In this document: positions 32,188 through 42,200 of the stretch, piece by piece
How the letters are laid out: each line of letters starts with the position of its first letter
How positions within the stretch are numbered: position 1 is the stretch's first letter
Assembly: GCA_947259335.1 (NCBI GenBank)
Contig: CAMYMQ010000030.1
Location: 1 to 48,202, forward strand
DNA: 48,202 nt
Source: an uncultured Alphaproteobacteria bacterium
Lineage (GTDB): Bacteria; Pseudomonadota; Alphaproteobacteria; Bin65
Reading direction: 5' to 3'
Notes under the pieces: generated by a model
The model's database searches: none
What the model saw: only the letters and a program-made list of their open reading frames with translations
What the model was told of the DNA's origin: nothing
Made by a program: the position numbers and the translations under genes

Positions 32188-33504
32188 GTGAGTGATCCTG
32201 TCATCGACAGGCCAGCCTCCGGCGCGGCGTCCCAGCCGCGCCGCAAAAGCGCTGTGGGCCGCTTCTTCAGCATATCCGCGAAGATCATCCTGCCGCTGGT
32301 CGTGATCGGCGTTGCCGGCTTTGCGTTCGCTTATCTTCGGGCGACCCGGCCCGAGGTCAAGACGGCGGCGATCGCCGAGCGCGTGTGGCTGGTCGGTGCG
32401 GTGACGGTCAAGACGACGACGGTCAGGCCGACGCTCACCCTCTATGGCAGGATCGTCGCCGGACGGGAAGTCGAACTGCGGCCCCTGGTGACCGGCCAGG
32501 TCATCGAGGTCGGCAAGAATTTCGCGGACGGGGGACTGGTGCGCAAGGGCGACACGCTCGCCGTCATCGATCCGTTCGAATACAAGGCCGCGGTTACCGA
32601 ACGGAAAGCCCAGCTCGTCGAGGCCCGGGCCAAGCTGCGCGAGCTCAGGGCCGATCTGGTCGCCGAAAAGGACATGCTCAAGTTCGACGAGCGCCAGATC
32701 GAGGTGCGGACCCGCGACCTGAGCCGACGCGAGGATCTGCTCAAGCGCAAGACCGGGACGGAGAAATCGCTCGACGATGCGCGCTATGCCCTGAACGAGC
32801 AGCAGCGCGCCCAGGCGAACCGCAAGAAGAACATCGCCTCGCTGGAGTCCCGCATCCAGCAGCAGCAGGCGATCATCGACAGGTCTTCGGTTGCGCTCAA
32901 GCGGGCCGAACGCGATCTCGAGGACACGCGGCTGACCGCGCCGTTCGACGGTATTCTTCGGGAAATCACGACGGCGATCGGCAAGAGGATCGGGGTCGGC
33001 GACAAGGTGGCGCGGCTGACCGACATCGGGCGGCTCGAAGCCGAGTTCCAGGTCACCGACGGCCAGTATGGGCGGCTCGTGTCCCGGGGCTCCGTCGTCG
33101 GACGCAAGGCGACCGTTATCTGGAAGACCGGTGACACGTCCTTGCGGTATCCGGCGACGATCAGGCGGGTGTCGGGGCAGGTGTCGAGCGACGCCGGCGG
33201 GATCAACCTGTTCGCCCGCCTCGACAGCACCGATCTGAAGACCGTGCTCCGGCCCGGCGTCTTCGTTCAGGTGGAGATCGCGGACAAGCCCTATGACAAG
33301 GTGATCCGGTTGCCGGACGAGGCGGTCCAGGACCACAAGACGGTCTATGTGATCGGGAAGGAACGCCTCGAGGCGCGTACGGTCGAGATCGTCGGCCGGA
33401 TCGAGAACGACGTGCTCGTTCGAGGCGACCTGAAGGATGGTGAGCGGGTCGTCGCTCGCATCTTCCCGGAGATCGGCCCGGGTGTCCGGGTGCGGGTTCC
33501 GTGA
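32188..33504 (+). CDS. RND efflux periplasmic adaptor (membrane fusion protein)
   Basis: GTG 32188 is preferred over the TTG at 32170. The protein of about 438 residues has a single N-terminal anchor (IILPLVVIGVAGFAFAYLRA) and a barrel/lipoyl half (VTVRPTLTLYGRIVAGREVELRPLVTGQV-like). A long coiled coil from about residue 125 to 225 contains ARAKLRELRADLVAEKDML, and the second half (LTAPFDGILREI) precedes the beta barrel and the membrane-proximal domain. It bridges the inner-membrane pump to an outer-membrane channel. The RND gene begins inside its stop codon (GTGA). No outer-membrane factor is nearby. Confidence 0.9.
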   Translation: MSDPVIDRPASGAASQPRRKSAVGRFFSISAKIILPLVVIGVAGFAFAYLRATRPEVKTAAIAERVWLVGAVTVKTTTVRPTLTLYGRIVAGREVELRPLVTGQVIEVGKNFADGGLVRKGDTLAVIDPFEYKAAVTERKAQLVEARAKLRELRADLVAEKDMLKFDERQIEVRTRDLSRREDLLKRKTGTEKSLDDARYALNEQQRAQANRKKNIASLESRIQQQQAIIDRSSVALKRAERDLEDTRLTAPFDGILREITTAIGKRIGVGDKVARLTDIGRLEAEFQVTDGQYGRLVSRGSVVGRKATVIWKTGDTSLRYPATIRRVSGQVSSDAGGINLFARLDSTDLKTVLRPGVFVQVEIADKPYDKVIRLPDEAVQDHKTVYVIGKERLEARTVEIVGRIENDVLVRGDLKDGERVVARIFPEIGPGVRVRVP

Positions 33505-36500
33505 CCGGCACGGCGGAGCCGCCGGACGGTCCGCGTAACGTTCGCGCCAAGGCCGACCTGATCGGCCTGTTCACGCGTCATCCCACGGCGGCCAACCTGA
33601 TGATGGTCCTGATGATCATCGCCGGGCTGTTCGCCCTGTACAAGATGACCACCCAGTTCTTCCCGGACTTCGGCATCGACGTGGTCTCGGTCACCGTCGA
33701 ATGGCCGGGGGCGAGCGCGGAAGACGTGGACAACAGCATCGTCCAGCCGATCGACCGCGAGGTGCGCTTTCTCGACAACGTAAAGCGGGCCCGTTCCAAC
33801 GCCTTCGAGGGCCGGGCGGTGATCTCCGTCGAGTTCGAGCCGGGCACCGACATGCAGTCGGCGCTGGCCAACGTCGAGACGGCGGTCCGCCAGGTCACGA
33901 CCCTGCCCGAGGATTCGGAGACGCCGGTGATCAAGCGGATCATCCGCTATGACACCCTCAGTCGGCTGGTCATTTCGGGACCCTATTCGGAACGCTCGCT
34001 CAAGGAACTGGCCAAGCGCATTCGCGACGGCCTGCTGCGCCAGGGCATCGATAAGGTCGACATCGGCGGCGCGCGCAAGGAAGAGGTTCTCGTCGAACTC
34101 AAGCCGGAGACGTTGCGCCGGCTCGATATGAGCATCGACGATATTTCCAAGCGGCTGCGGGCAATCTCCCAGGATATTCCGTCCGGCGACCTGAGCGGGC
34201 GGGCGAAGCGCCAGCTGCGCAGCATCGGCGAGGCGAAGACCGCCCGCGAGGTCGGCAAGATCGAGATCAAGTCCCTGGCCGGCGGCCAGAAGCTGCTGCT
34301 GCGGGACATCGCGACGATTACCGAGGCCTTCGACGAGGACGGGCACGAATTCCGTCACAACGGTCAGCGCGCAATCGAGCTACACATACAGCGGTCGACC
34401 ACCGGCGACGCCCTGACGCTGTCCAACAAGGTCACGAAATATCTGGCCGAGTTGAAGCCGACCTTGCCGCCCAACATCACCGTCGTCCGCTTCGATGTTC
34501 AGGCGAATCTGATCCGCAGCCGCATCGGCCTGTTGCTGGAGAATGGCGCGACCGGGCTTCTGGTCGTGCTCATCATCCTGTTCCTGTTTCTGAACTTCAA
34601 GGTCGCCTTCTGGGTCGCGGTCGGGATTCCGGTCTCCTTGATGGCGACGCTGCTGGTCATGTGGGGCACAGACCAGTCGATCAACATGGTCAGCCTGTTC
34701 GGACTGATCATGGCGATCGGCATCATCGTCGACGACGCCATTGTCGTCGGCGAGCATTCCGAGGCGCTCAAGCGCATGGGCTACGACGCCCCCCTGGCGG
34801 CCGAAGCGGGCGCCCGGCGGATGGCGGCGCCCGTGTTCAGCGCCTCGTTGACGACCATCGCCGCCTTCCTGCCCCTGCTTTTGATCTCCGACATCATCGG
34901 CCAGATCATGCGGGCCATCCCGCTGGTGATCATCGCGGTGATCATCGCCAGCCTGGTGGAATGTTTCCTGGTCCTGCCCGGCCACATGCGCCACGCGCTC
35001 GCCGACAAGACCCGGGCAGGCGCGCGCCGGACCTGGGCGTCGCTGCCGGTTACCTCCCGGATCCTGCTGTTTCCGGGACGCCTGCTGGTTCTCGGCAAGC
35101 GCGGGTTCGACGCCGGTTTCGACCGGTTCCGTGACGGTCTCTTCCTCAAGGTCGTCCGGCTGGCCGTGCGCTGGCGGTATGCCACGGTATCGCTCGCCGT
35201 CGCGTCGCTGATCGTGTGCGTCGGGCTCGTCGTGGGCGGCCGTATCGCCTTCATCTTCTTCCCCAATCCAGAGGTCGACAACCTGTTCGCAAACGTCGAG
35301 TTCGCCTCGGGGACGCCGAGGGCGAAGACCGAAGCGATGCTCAAGGAGATGGAGCGCGCGATGCGCGCGGCCGAGCGCAAGCTCACCGATGGCAAGGGGA
35401 AATTGGTCTACGCCGCGGTCGAGCGACTGGGTACGCCCGTCGGGGTCAGCCCGGTCACGGCGCCGGTCGAGGGCGATCATGTCGGCGGCATCTTCGTTCA
35501 GATGATCCCGACCGAGAAGCGCGATATCACCGCCGACGAATTCGTCCGCGCCTGGCGCGCGGAGGTGAAACCGCTCGCCGGACTGCAGGTCTTCACGATC
35601 AAGCCGGCCCGGGGCGGGCCGCCGGGCCGGGATGTCGACGTGCGCCTGTCGGGGGCGGAGCCCGCCATCCTCAAGAAGGCGGCGAATGAACTGGTCCAGC
35701 TGATCAAGACCGTTCCGGGCGTAACCGACGTCGAAGACAATCTGCCGTATGGCAAGCGGGAGGCGCTGCTCGAACTGACCCCGCGCGGCAAGGCGCTCGG
35801 CTTCACCACGGAAACAGTCGGCCGCCAGATCCGCGATTCCTTCGAGGGATCGATCGCGCGCCGCTTCGGGCGCGGCGACGAGGAGGTGATTTTCCGGGTG
35901 CGGCTGGCCGCCGACGCGCGCGATAGCGCCACGCTGCATTCGCTCTACCTCAAGGCGCCCTCCGGCCAGTTCGTGCCGCTCGACACGGTGGTGACTATCC
36001 GCGAGAAGTCCGGCTTCGCCCGCATCAAGCGCGAGGCGGGTGCCCGCGAAGTGGCCGTCGTCGCCGACCTCAACACAGCCGTGAACACCACCGACAAGGC
36101 CCTGGCGACCCTGGAAGCCAAGGGTCTCAAGGAAATCGCCCGGAAATACGGCGTCGACTACCGGTTCGAAGGGCGCGCCCAGGAGCAGTCCCGGACCTTC
36201 AAGGACATGGGAATCGGCGCGCTGATCGGTATCGCGCTCATCTACATCATCCTGGCCTGGATGTTCGCCAGCTATGCCCGGCCCTTCGTCGTCATGTCGA
36301 TCATTCCGCTTGGTTTCGTCGGCACGGTGATCGGCCACATGTTGCTCGGCTTTGATCTGACCGTGCTCAGCCTGATCGCCCTGGTCGGTCTGTCCGGTAT
36401 CGTCGTCAACGACTCGATCATCCTCGTGACGACGATCAAGGAGCGGGTCGAGAACGGCGAGGACTGGTTCTCGGCGACCGTTCATGGCACCCGCGACCGG

Positions 36501-36746
36501 CTGCGCGCCGTCCTGCTGACTTCGCTGACCACCATCGGCGGCCTGGCGCCGCTGATGTTCGAGACCGATCTTCAGGCGCAGTTCCTGATTCCGATGGCGA
36601 TCACCCTGGTGTTCGGCCTGATGGTGACGACGCTGCTGGTGTTGTTCGTTATCCCATCGATGGTGGCGATCCAGGCCGATTTGGGGCGCCTGTTCGGCCG
36701 GAAATCCTATCTGAAGGGCGGCGCCCCGCAGGTCGCCGCGGAATAG
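33501..36746 (+). CDS. RND transporter permease (AcrB/HAE1 family)
   Basis: This 1081-residue inner-membrane pump has twelve hydrophobic segments and two large periplasmic loops. The first helix is LMMVLMIIAGLFALYKM, followed by VDVVSVTVEWPGASAEDVD-like porter sequence. The proton-relay Asp pair lies in IGIIVDDAIVVGEHSEAL near residue 410. The second half has GALIGIALIYIILAWMFAS and GLSGIVVNDSIILVTTI, typical of the divergent branch resembling multidrug and hydrophobic-compound exporters. It starts at GTG 33501, overlapping the adaptor stop. It exports an unknown compound using the proton gradient. The stop is one base from the convergent recG stop. Confidence 0.94.
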   Translation: MTGTAEPPDGPRNVRAKADLIGLFTRHPTAANLMMVLMIIAGLFALYKMTTQFFPDFGIDVVSVTVEWPGASAEDVDNSIVQPIDREVRFLDNVKRARSNAFEGRAVISVEFEPGTDMQSALANVETAVRQVTTLPEDSETPVIKRIIRYDTLSRLVISGPYSERSLKELAKRIRDGLLRQGIDKVDIGGARKEEVLVELKPETLRRLDMSIDDISKRLRAISQDIPSGDLSGRAKRQLRSIGEAKTAREVGKIEIKSLAGGQKLLLRDIATITEAFDEDGHEFRHNGQRAIELHIQRSTTGDALTLSNKVTKYLAELKPTLPPNITVVRFDVQANLIRSRIGLLLENGATGLLVVLIILFLFLNFKVAFWVAVGIPVSLMATLLVMWGTDQSINMVSLFGLIMAIGIIVDDAIVVGEHSEALKRMGYDAPLAAEAGARRMAAPVFSASLTTIAAFLPLLLISDIIGQIMRAIPLVIIAVIIASLVECFLVLPGHMRHALADKTRAGARRTWASLPVTSRILLFPGRLLVLGKRGFDAGFDRFRDGLFLKVVRLAVRWRYATVSLAVASLIVCVGLVVGGRIAFIFFPNPEVDNLFANVEFASGTPRAKTEAMLKEMERAMRAAERKLTDGKGKLVYAAVERLGTPVGVSPVTAPVEGDHVGGIFVQMIPTEKRDITADEFVRAWRAEVKPLAGLQVFTIKPARGGPPGRDVDVRLSGAEPAILKKAANELVQLIKTVPGVTDVEDNLPYGKREALLELTPRGKALGFTTETVGRQIRDSFEGSIARRFGRGDEEVIFRVRLAADARDSATLHSLYLKAPSGQFVPLDTVVTIREKSGFARIKREAGAREVAVVADLNTAVNTTDKALATLEAKGLKEIARKYGVDYRFEGRAQEQSRTFKDMGIGALIGIALIYIILAWMFASYARPFVVMSIIPLGFVGTVIGHMLLGFDLTVLSLIALVGLSGIVVNDSIILVTTIKERVENGEDWFSATVHGTRDRLRAVLLTSLTTIGGLAPLMFETDLQAQFLIPMAITLVFGLMVTTLLVLFVIPSMVAIQADLGRLFGRKSYLKGGAPQVAAE

Positions 36747-36747
36747 C

Positions 36748-38829
36748 CTAGCCCGAGCGCAGGCGCCGGACGCCCTCGTCCTGTTCGAACAGGTAGAGGA
36801 GGGTGCGCAGGGCCTGACCGCGCTCGGAGGCCAGTTCCGGGTCGCGTTCGAGCGCCAATCGCGCGTCGGACCGTGCAATCTCCAGCAGATCCGCGTGGAC
36901 CGCGAGATCGGCGAGCCGGAAGACCGGCAGGCCGCTCTGCCGCGTCCCCAGAACCTCGCCGCCACCGCGCAGGCGCAGGTCTTCCTCGGCGATCCGGAAG
37001 CCGTCCTCGGTCTCGCGCATGATGTTCAGCCGGGCCTGGGCGGTCTGGGTCAGCGGCTTTTGGTAGAGCAGCAGGCAGGACGAGGCGCGTTCGCCCCGGC
37101 CGACTCTGCCGCGCAGCTGATGGAGCTGGGCGAGCCCGAAGCGCTCGGCGTGTTCGATGACCATGATCGTGGCGGCGGGCACGTCGACCCCGACCTCGAT
37201 GACGGTCGTCGCCACCAGGATGCGGGTCTTGCCGGCGGCAAACGCCGCCATGGCCGTGTCCTTCTCGGGGCCGGCGAGCTGCCCGTGGACCAGCCCGACC
37301 GCGTCGCCGAACCTCTGGCGCAGGGCTTCGTAGCGGTCGGTCGCCGCGGCGAGGTCCAGGATCTCCGAGTCTTCGACCAGAGGACAGACCCAATAGACCT
37401 GCGCCCCCTCCGCGATCGCCCGGCTGAGCGCGCCGTAGACGTCGGCGAGCCGGTCGACGGGCAGCGCGCGTGTGTCGACCGGCTTCCGACCGGCCGGCTT
37501 GTCGGTCAGCCGCGAGGCGTCGAGATCGCCATAGGCGGCGAGCAGGAGCGTGCGGGGAATCGGGGTCGCGGTCATCACCAGGATGTCGACCGCCTTGCCC
37601 TTGCCGCTCAGGGCCAGCCGCTGGTGTACGCCGAACCGGTGCTGCTCGTCGATGACCGCCAATGCGAGGTCGAGGAAGACGACGTCCTCAGAGAACAAGG
37701 CGTGGGTGCCGACGACGATATCGACCTCGCCGTGAACGATCGCGCGCAGCAGCTTGTCCCGCGCCAGCCCCTTGTCGCGGCCGGTAAGCAAGGCCACCCG
37801 CAGCCCCGTGCTCTCCGCCAGCTCGGCGATGGTCTTGTAATGTTGGCGGGCGAGGATCTCGGTCGGCGCCATCAGCGCCGCCTGGCAACCGGCCTCGATC
37901 GCGGTCGCCATGGCGAGGAAGGCGACGACGGTCTTGCCGCTGCCGACGTCGCCCTGGAGCAGGCGCAGCATGCGCGCGTCCTCGGCCATGTCGTGGCGGA
38001 TCTCGGCCAGGGCGGTTTTCTGGGAGGCGGTCAGGGTGAAGGGCAGGGAGGCGACGATCCGGTCAGAGAGCTTGCCGGTGCCCTTGACCGGCCGGCCGCG
38101 CAGTTTCCGCTGTTTGGCTCGCACGATCAGGAGCGCGAGCTGGGTCGCCAGGAGCTCGTCATAGGCCAGGCGTTTGCGCGCCGGTGTGTTGGGTTCGAGG
38201 TCGGTGGCAGATTCCGGCCGGTGAACCGCGTGGACGGCGTCCCGCCAGCGCGGCAGCGACGCTTTTGCGACATAGGCCGCGTCGATCCATTCCGGCAGGG
38301 ACGGCGCCCGGTCGACGGCCGCTGCGACCGCCTTGCTCAGTGTCTTCAGCGCCAGGCCGGCGGTCAGCGGATAAACCGGCTCGACCCGCTTGATCGCGTC
38401 GATCTCCTCGAGCGTGCCGACATGGTCGGGATGGGTCATCTGCAACCCGCCGCGATAGTCCTCGAGGAAGCCGCTGACGACCCGGGTCGCGCCGACCGGG
38501 TAGGTGCGCTGCAGGTAGTCGCCCTTGGCATGGAAGAACACGAGGGTGACGAAGCCGGTCTCGTCGGCGCACACGATGCGGTAGGGCGCCTTGCGGTTGC
38601 CGCCCGGCTGGTGGGCGTCGACGCGCACCGTCAGGGTCGCGGTGGTGCCAGCGCGCGCCTCGGTCACCTTGGGGGAATAGCGCCGATCGATCACCCCGGT
38701 CGGCAGATGCCACAGCAGGTCGACGACATGCTCGCCCGCCAGCCTCTCGATCAACGGTGCGAGCCGCGGCCCGATGCCGGGGAGCGCCTTGATCGGCGCG
38801 AACAGGGGGAAGAGTGGTTCCGGGCGCAT
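36748..38829 (-). CDS. recG: ATP-dependent DNA helicase RecG
   Basis: The start at ATG 38829 (MRPEPLFPLFAPIKALPGIG) is preferred to the longer 38904 ORF, giving 693 residues, the usual RecG length. The N-terminal wedge/OB region includes LPTGVIDRRYSPKV. The helicase core shows the Walker A motif GDVGSGKTVVA, the Walker B variant VIDEQHRFGVHQRL, TATPIPRTLLL and QLHQLRGRVGRG. RecG remodels stalled forks and branched recombination intermediates. It diverges from sdhE across about 107 bases, and its stop abuts that of the RND gene on the opposite strand. Confidence 0.97.
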   Translation of the reverse strand: MRPEPLFPLFAPIKALPGIGPRLAPLIERLAGEHVVDLLWHLPTGVIDRRYSPKVTEARAGTTATLTVRVDAHQPGGNRKAPYRIVCADETGFVTLVFFHAKGDYLQRTYPVGATRVVSGFLEDYRGGLQMTHPDHVGTLEEIDAIKRVEPVYPLTAGLALKTLSKAVAAAVDRAPSLPEWIDAAYVAKASLPRWRDAVHAVHRPESATDLEPNTPARKRLAYDELLATQLALLIVRAKQRKLRGRPVKGTGKLSDRIVASLPFTLTASQKTALAEIRHDMAEDARMLRLLQGDVGSGKTVVAFLAMATAIEAGCQAALMAPTEILARQHYKTIAELAESTGLRVALLTGRDKGLARDKLLRAIVHGEVDIVVGTHALFSEDVVFLDLALAVIDEQHRFGVHQRLALSGKGKAVDILVMTATPIPRTLLLAAYGDLDASRLTDKPAGRKPVDTRALPVDRLADVYGALSRAIAEGAQVYWVCPLVEDSEILDLAAATDRYEALRQRFGDAVGLVHGQLAGPEKDTAMAAFAAGKTRILVATTVIEVGVDVPAATIMVIEHAERFGLAQLHQLRGRVGRGERASSCLLLYQKPLTQTAQARLNIMRETEDGFRIAEEDLRLRGGGEVLGTRQSGLPVFRLADLAVHADLLEIARSDARLALERDPELASERGQALRTLLYLFEQDEGVRRLRSG

Positions 38830-38936
38830 TCCGGACTGAAGTTCGCCGCCGCCGGCAAGGAACCGGCTGACAGGGCCGTGGGCAGGGCCTATATGGTATG
38901 CCATTCACGCGCGCGATCAAGCCAAGGGAGAACCGC

Positions 38937-39218
38937 ATGTCCGACGAGGACCGCGAGCCGGCCTCGGTGCGCCGGAAACGTTTGCGGTTCCGGTCCTGGC
39001 ACCGCGGCACCAAGGAGATGGATTTGCTGATGGGTCCCTTCGCGGACGCCCGGATCGACGGGCTCGACGAGAGCCGGCTGGCGGAGCTCGAGGCGCTTCT
39101 GGCCGAACCCGAGCCGGATGTCTATGGATGGATCGTCGGCAACGCCGCGCCGCCCGCGCGCCTGCAGGGCACCGTGCTCGACCAGATCATCGACTTCCAC
39201 GCCACCAAGCATGCCTGA
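38937..39218 (+). CDS. sdhE: Succinate dehydrogenase assembly factor SdhE (FAD assembly factor)
   Basis: The start at ATG 38937, with AAGGGAGA upstream, gives 93 residues, normal for this family. The signature RGTKEMD near residue 25, the conserved surface used to promote covalent FAD attachment to the flavoprotein subunit SdhA, is present, and WIVGNAAPP follows. It acts in the cytoplasm on succinate dehydrogenase or fumarate reductase. The mfd start lies inside its 3' end (8-base overlap), an arrangement that appears conserved in alphaproteobacteria next to recG. Confidence 0.95.
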   Translation: MSDEDREPASVRRKRLRFRSWHRGTKEMDLLMGPFADARIDGLDESRLAELEALLAEPEPDVYGWIVGNAAPPARLQGTVLDQIIDFHATKHA

Positions 39219-42200
39219 CACCGTGACCCCGGCGGACGCCCGCCTCGACGGCATCGCGCTGGTCGCCGGCGCGCCCGAGGGAGTCGACGCGCTGTTTCTC
39301 GGCGCGGTCGCCGCCAATGGACGGACCGTCGTCCATGTCTGCCGCGACGACGCCCGCATGTACCGGCTGTCGGAATTCCTGCGCTTCTTCCATCCCGAGG
39401 TGAAGGTCCAGTCGTTTCCGGCGTGGGACTGCCTGCCCTACGACCGTGCGTCGCCGAATGCCGAGATCATGGCGACCCGCGCCGGCGTCCTGGCCCGGCT
39501 GACCCGCGTGCGCGACAAGGCGGGCGGGCGCATCGTGCTGACGACGGTCAGCGCCGCGCTCCAGCGCGTGCCGCCGCCCGAGACATTCGACGGGTCGATC
39601 CTGATCGCCGAGAAGGGCCAGCGGCTGTCGACCGAGACGCTCACGGCGTTTCTGACCGGGCAGGGCTATCGCCGCGCCGGGACGGTGCGCGAGCCGGGCG
39701 AATATGCCGTGCGTGGGGGCATCGTCGATCTCTTCCCGCCGGCGTCGGCCTATGCGGTGCGTCTGGATTTCTTCGGCGACGAGATCGAGAGCATCAGGCG
39801 GTTCGATCCCGCGACCCAGCGCTCGCTCAAGTCGGTACGGCGGGTCGCGTTGCTCCCGGTCTCGGAAATCGTCCTCGACGAAGCCCGGATCACCCAGTTT
39901 CGCGAGCATTACCGGGCCGCCTTCGCATCCGCGATCCATACCGACCCTCTCTATGAGGCGGTGAGCGCGGGCCAGCGGTTCCCGGGCTATGAACACTGGC
40001 TGCCGTTCTTCTTCAAAAAGATGGCGACGCTGTTCGACTATCTGCCGGAGACGGCCGCCGTGTCCCTCGACCACCAGGCCCAGGATGCGGCCTCGGCCCG
40101 GTTCGACCAGATTGCCGACTATTACGATGCGCGCCTGTCGTTCCTGCAGGCGGCGTCGAAGTCGGTGGGCAAGGGCGAGTTCGTCTACCGGCCGGTGCCC
40201 GCGGACAGGGCATTCGTAACCCCCGACGAATGGGCGCAATTGCTGGCGGATCGGTCGGCTGCCTCCTTCTCGCCGTTCTCGGCGCCCGACGATTCGGCGG
40301 TGGGCATCGTCGATCTGGGCGGTCGCGCGGCTGCCGGCTATGCCGGCGTGCGGGCGGATCCCAATGTCAACGTGCTCGACCAGGTGGCCGAGGACCTTGC
40401 CGACGCGCGTACGGCGGGCAACCGGGTTCTGGTCACGGCCCATACGCCGGGGTCTCGCGCGCGCATCGAGCAGTTGCTCGGGGATCACGGCCTGATCGCG
40501 CATCAGGCGGTGGAAACCTGGGCCGAGGTGCCGACCACCGGAAGTGCGCCGGTGTCGCTGGCGGTGCTGCCGCTCGACCGGGGCTTCCGGGACGGCCGGC
40601 TGTTGGTCGTCACGGAAGAGGACATTTTCGGCGAGCGGCTGGTTCGCCGTCCGCGGCGCCAGCAAAGGGGCCAGGACTTCCTTACCGAATTCTCCTCCCT
40701 GGAGACCGGCGACTACGTGGTCCACCTCGACCACGGCGTCGGCCGCTACGAGGGGCTGGAGGCGGTCACGGTCGGTGGTGCGGCACACGACTGCCTGCGG
40801 CTGGTCTATGACGGCGGCGACGTCCTGTTCCTGCCGGTCGAGAACATGGAACTCCTGTCGCGCTATGGCTCCGAGGACAGCTCGGCCCAGCTCGACAAGC
40901 TCGGCGGCGCGGGATGGCAGGCGCGCAAGGCCCGGGTCCGTAAGCGGGTCAAGGACATGGCCGACAAGCTGATCGCCATCGCCGCGCAACGCGAGCTGCA
41001 CAAGGGCGAGGTGCTGAACGCGCCGGCGGGGGCGTTCGAGGAGTTCGAGGCGCGTTTCCCCTTCGACGAGACCGACGACCAGCGCCACGCCATCGCCGAT
41101 GTGATTGCCGACCTCGAATCCGGGCGGCCGATGGATCGGCTGGTCTGCGGCGACGTCGGCTTCGGCAAGACCGAGGTCGCCTTGCGGGCGGCCTTCGTGG
41201 CGGCCATGTCCGGGGTCCAGGTCGCCGTGGCGGTGCCGACGACGCTGCTCGCGCGTCAGCACTACCGGACGTTCACCGAGCGGTTCCGGGGGTTTCCGTT
41301 ACGGATCGAGCAGCTGTCGCGCCTGACGGGGCCGAAAGACGCAAAATTGGTCAAGGCGGGCCTGACCGACGGCTCGGTCAATATCGTCGTCGGCACCCAC
41401 GCCCTGCTGGGCAAGAGCGTGAGTTTCGACAACCTCGGCCTGGTGATCGTCGACGAGGAGCAGCATTTCGGCGTCGCCCAGAAGGAGCGGCTGAAGGAGC
41501 TCCGCGCCGATGTCCACGTGCTGACGCTGACCGCGACGCCGATCCCGCGGACGCTGCAGCTGGCGCTGACCGGCGTGCGCGACATGAGCCTGATCGCGAC
41601 CCCGCCCGTCGACCGGCTGGCGGTGCGAACCTTCGTGCTGCCGTATGACCCGGTGGTCATCCGCGAAGCGCTGCAGCGCGAGCTCTTCCGCGGCGGCCAG
41701 ATCTTCTACGTCTGCCCGCGGATCGAGGATCTTGCCTTCGTCGCCGAGCGCGTCCGTGCCCTGGTCCCGGACACGACCCTGGCGGTCGCCAGCGGGCAGA
41801 TGCCCCCGGCCGAGCTCGAGGACGTGATGTCCAGCTTCTACAACGGCGACACACGGGTTCTGATCGCCACGAACATCATCGAATCGGGCCTCGACATACC
41901 ATCGTGCAACACGATCGTGATCCACCGCGCCGACCGGTTCGGTCTGGCGCAGCTCTATCAGCTCCGCGGCCGGGTCGGCCGGTCCAAGACCCGTGCCTAT
42001 GCCTATCTGACCCTGCCCGAGGACCGGCCCATCGGCCAGATCGCGATGCGCCGGCTGGAAGTGATGCAGACGCTGGACACGCTTGGCGCCGGCTTTACCC
42101 TGGCGAGCCACGACCTCGACATCCGCGGCGCCGGTAACCTGCTCGGCGAGGAACAGTCGGGCCATATCCGCGAAGTCGGGATCGAGCTGTATCAACAGCT

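Noticed and set aside
34380-36965. 861-residue minus-strand ORF opposite the RND permease
   Set aside because: Antisense shadow rich in Asp, His, Gln and Arg, with no motif.
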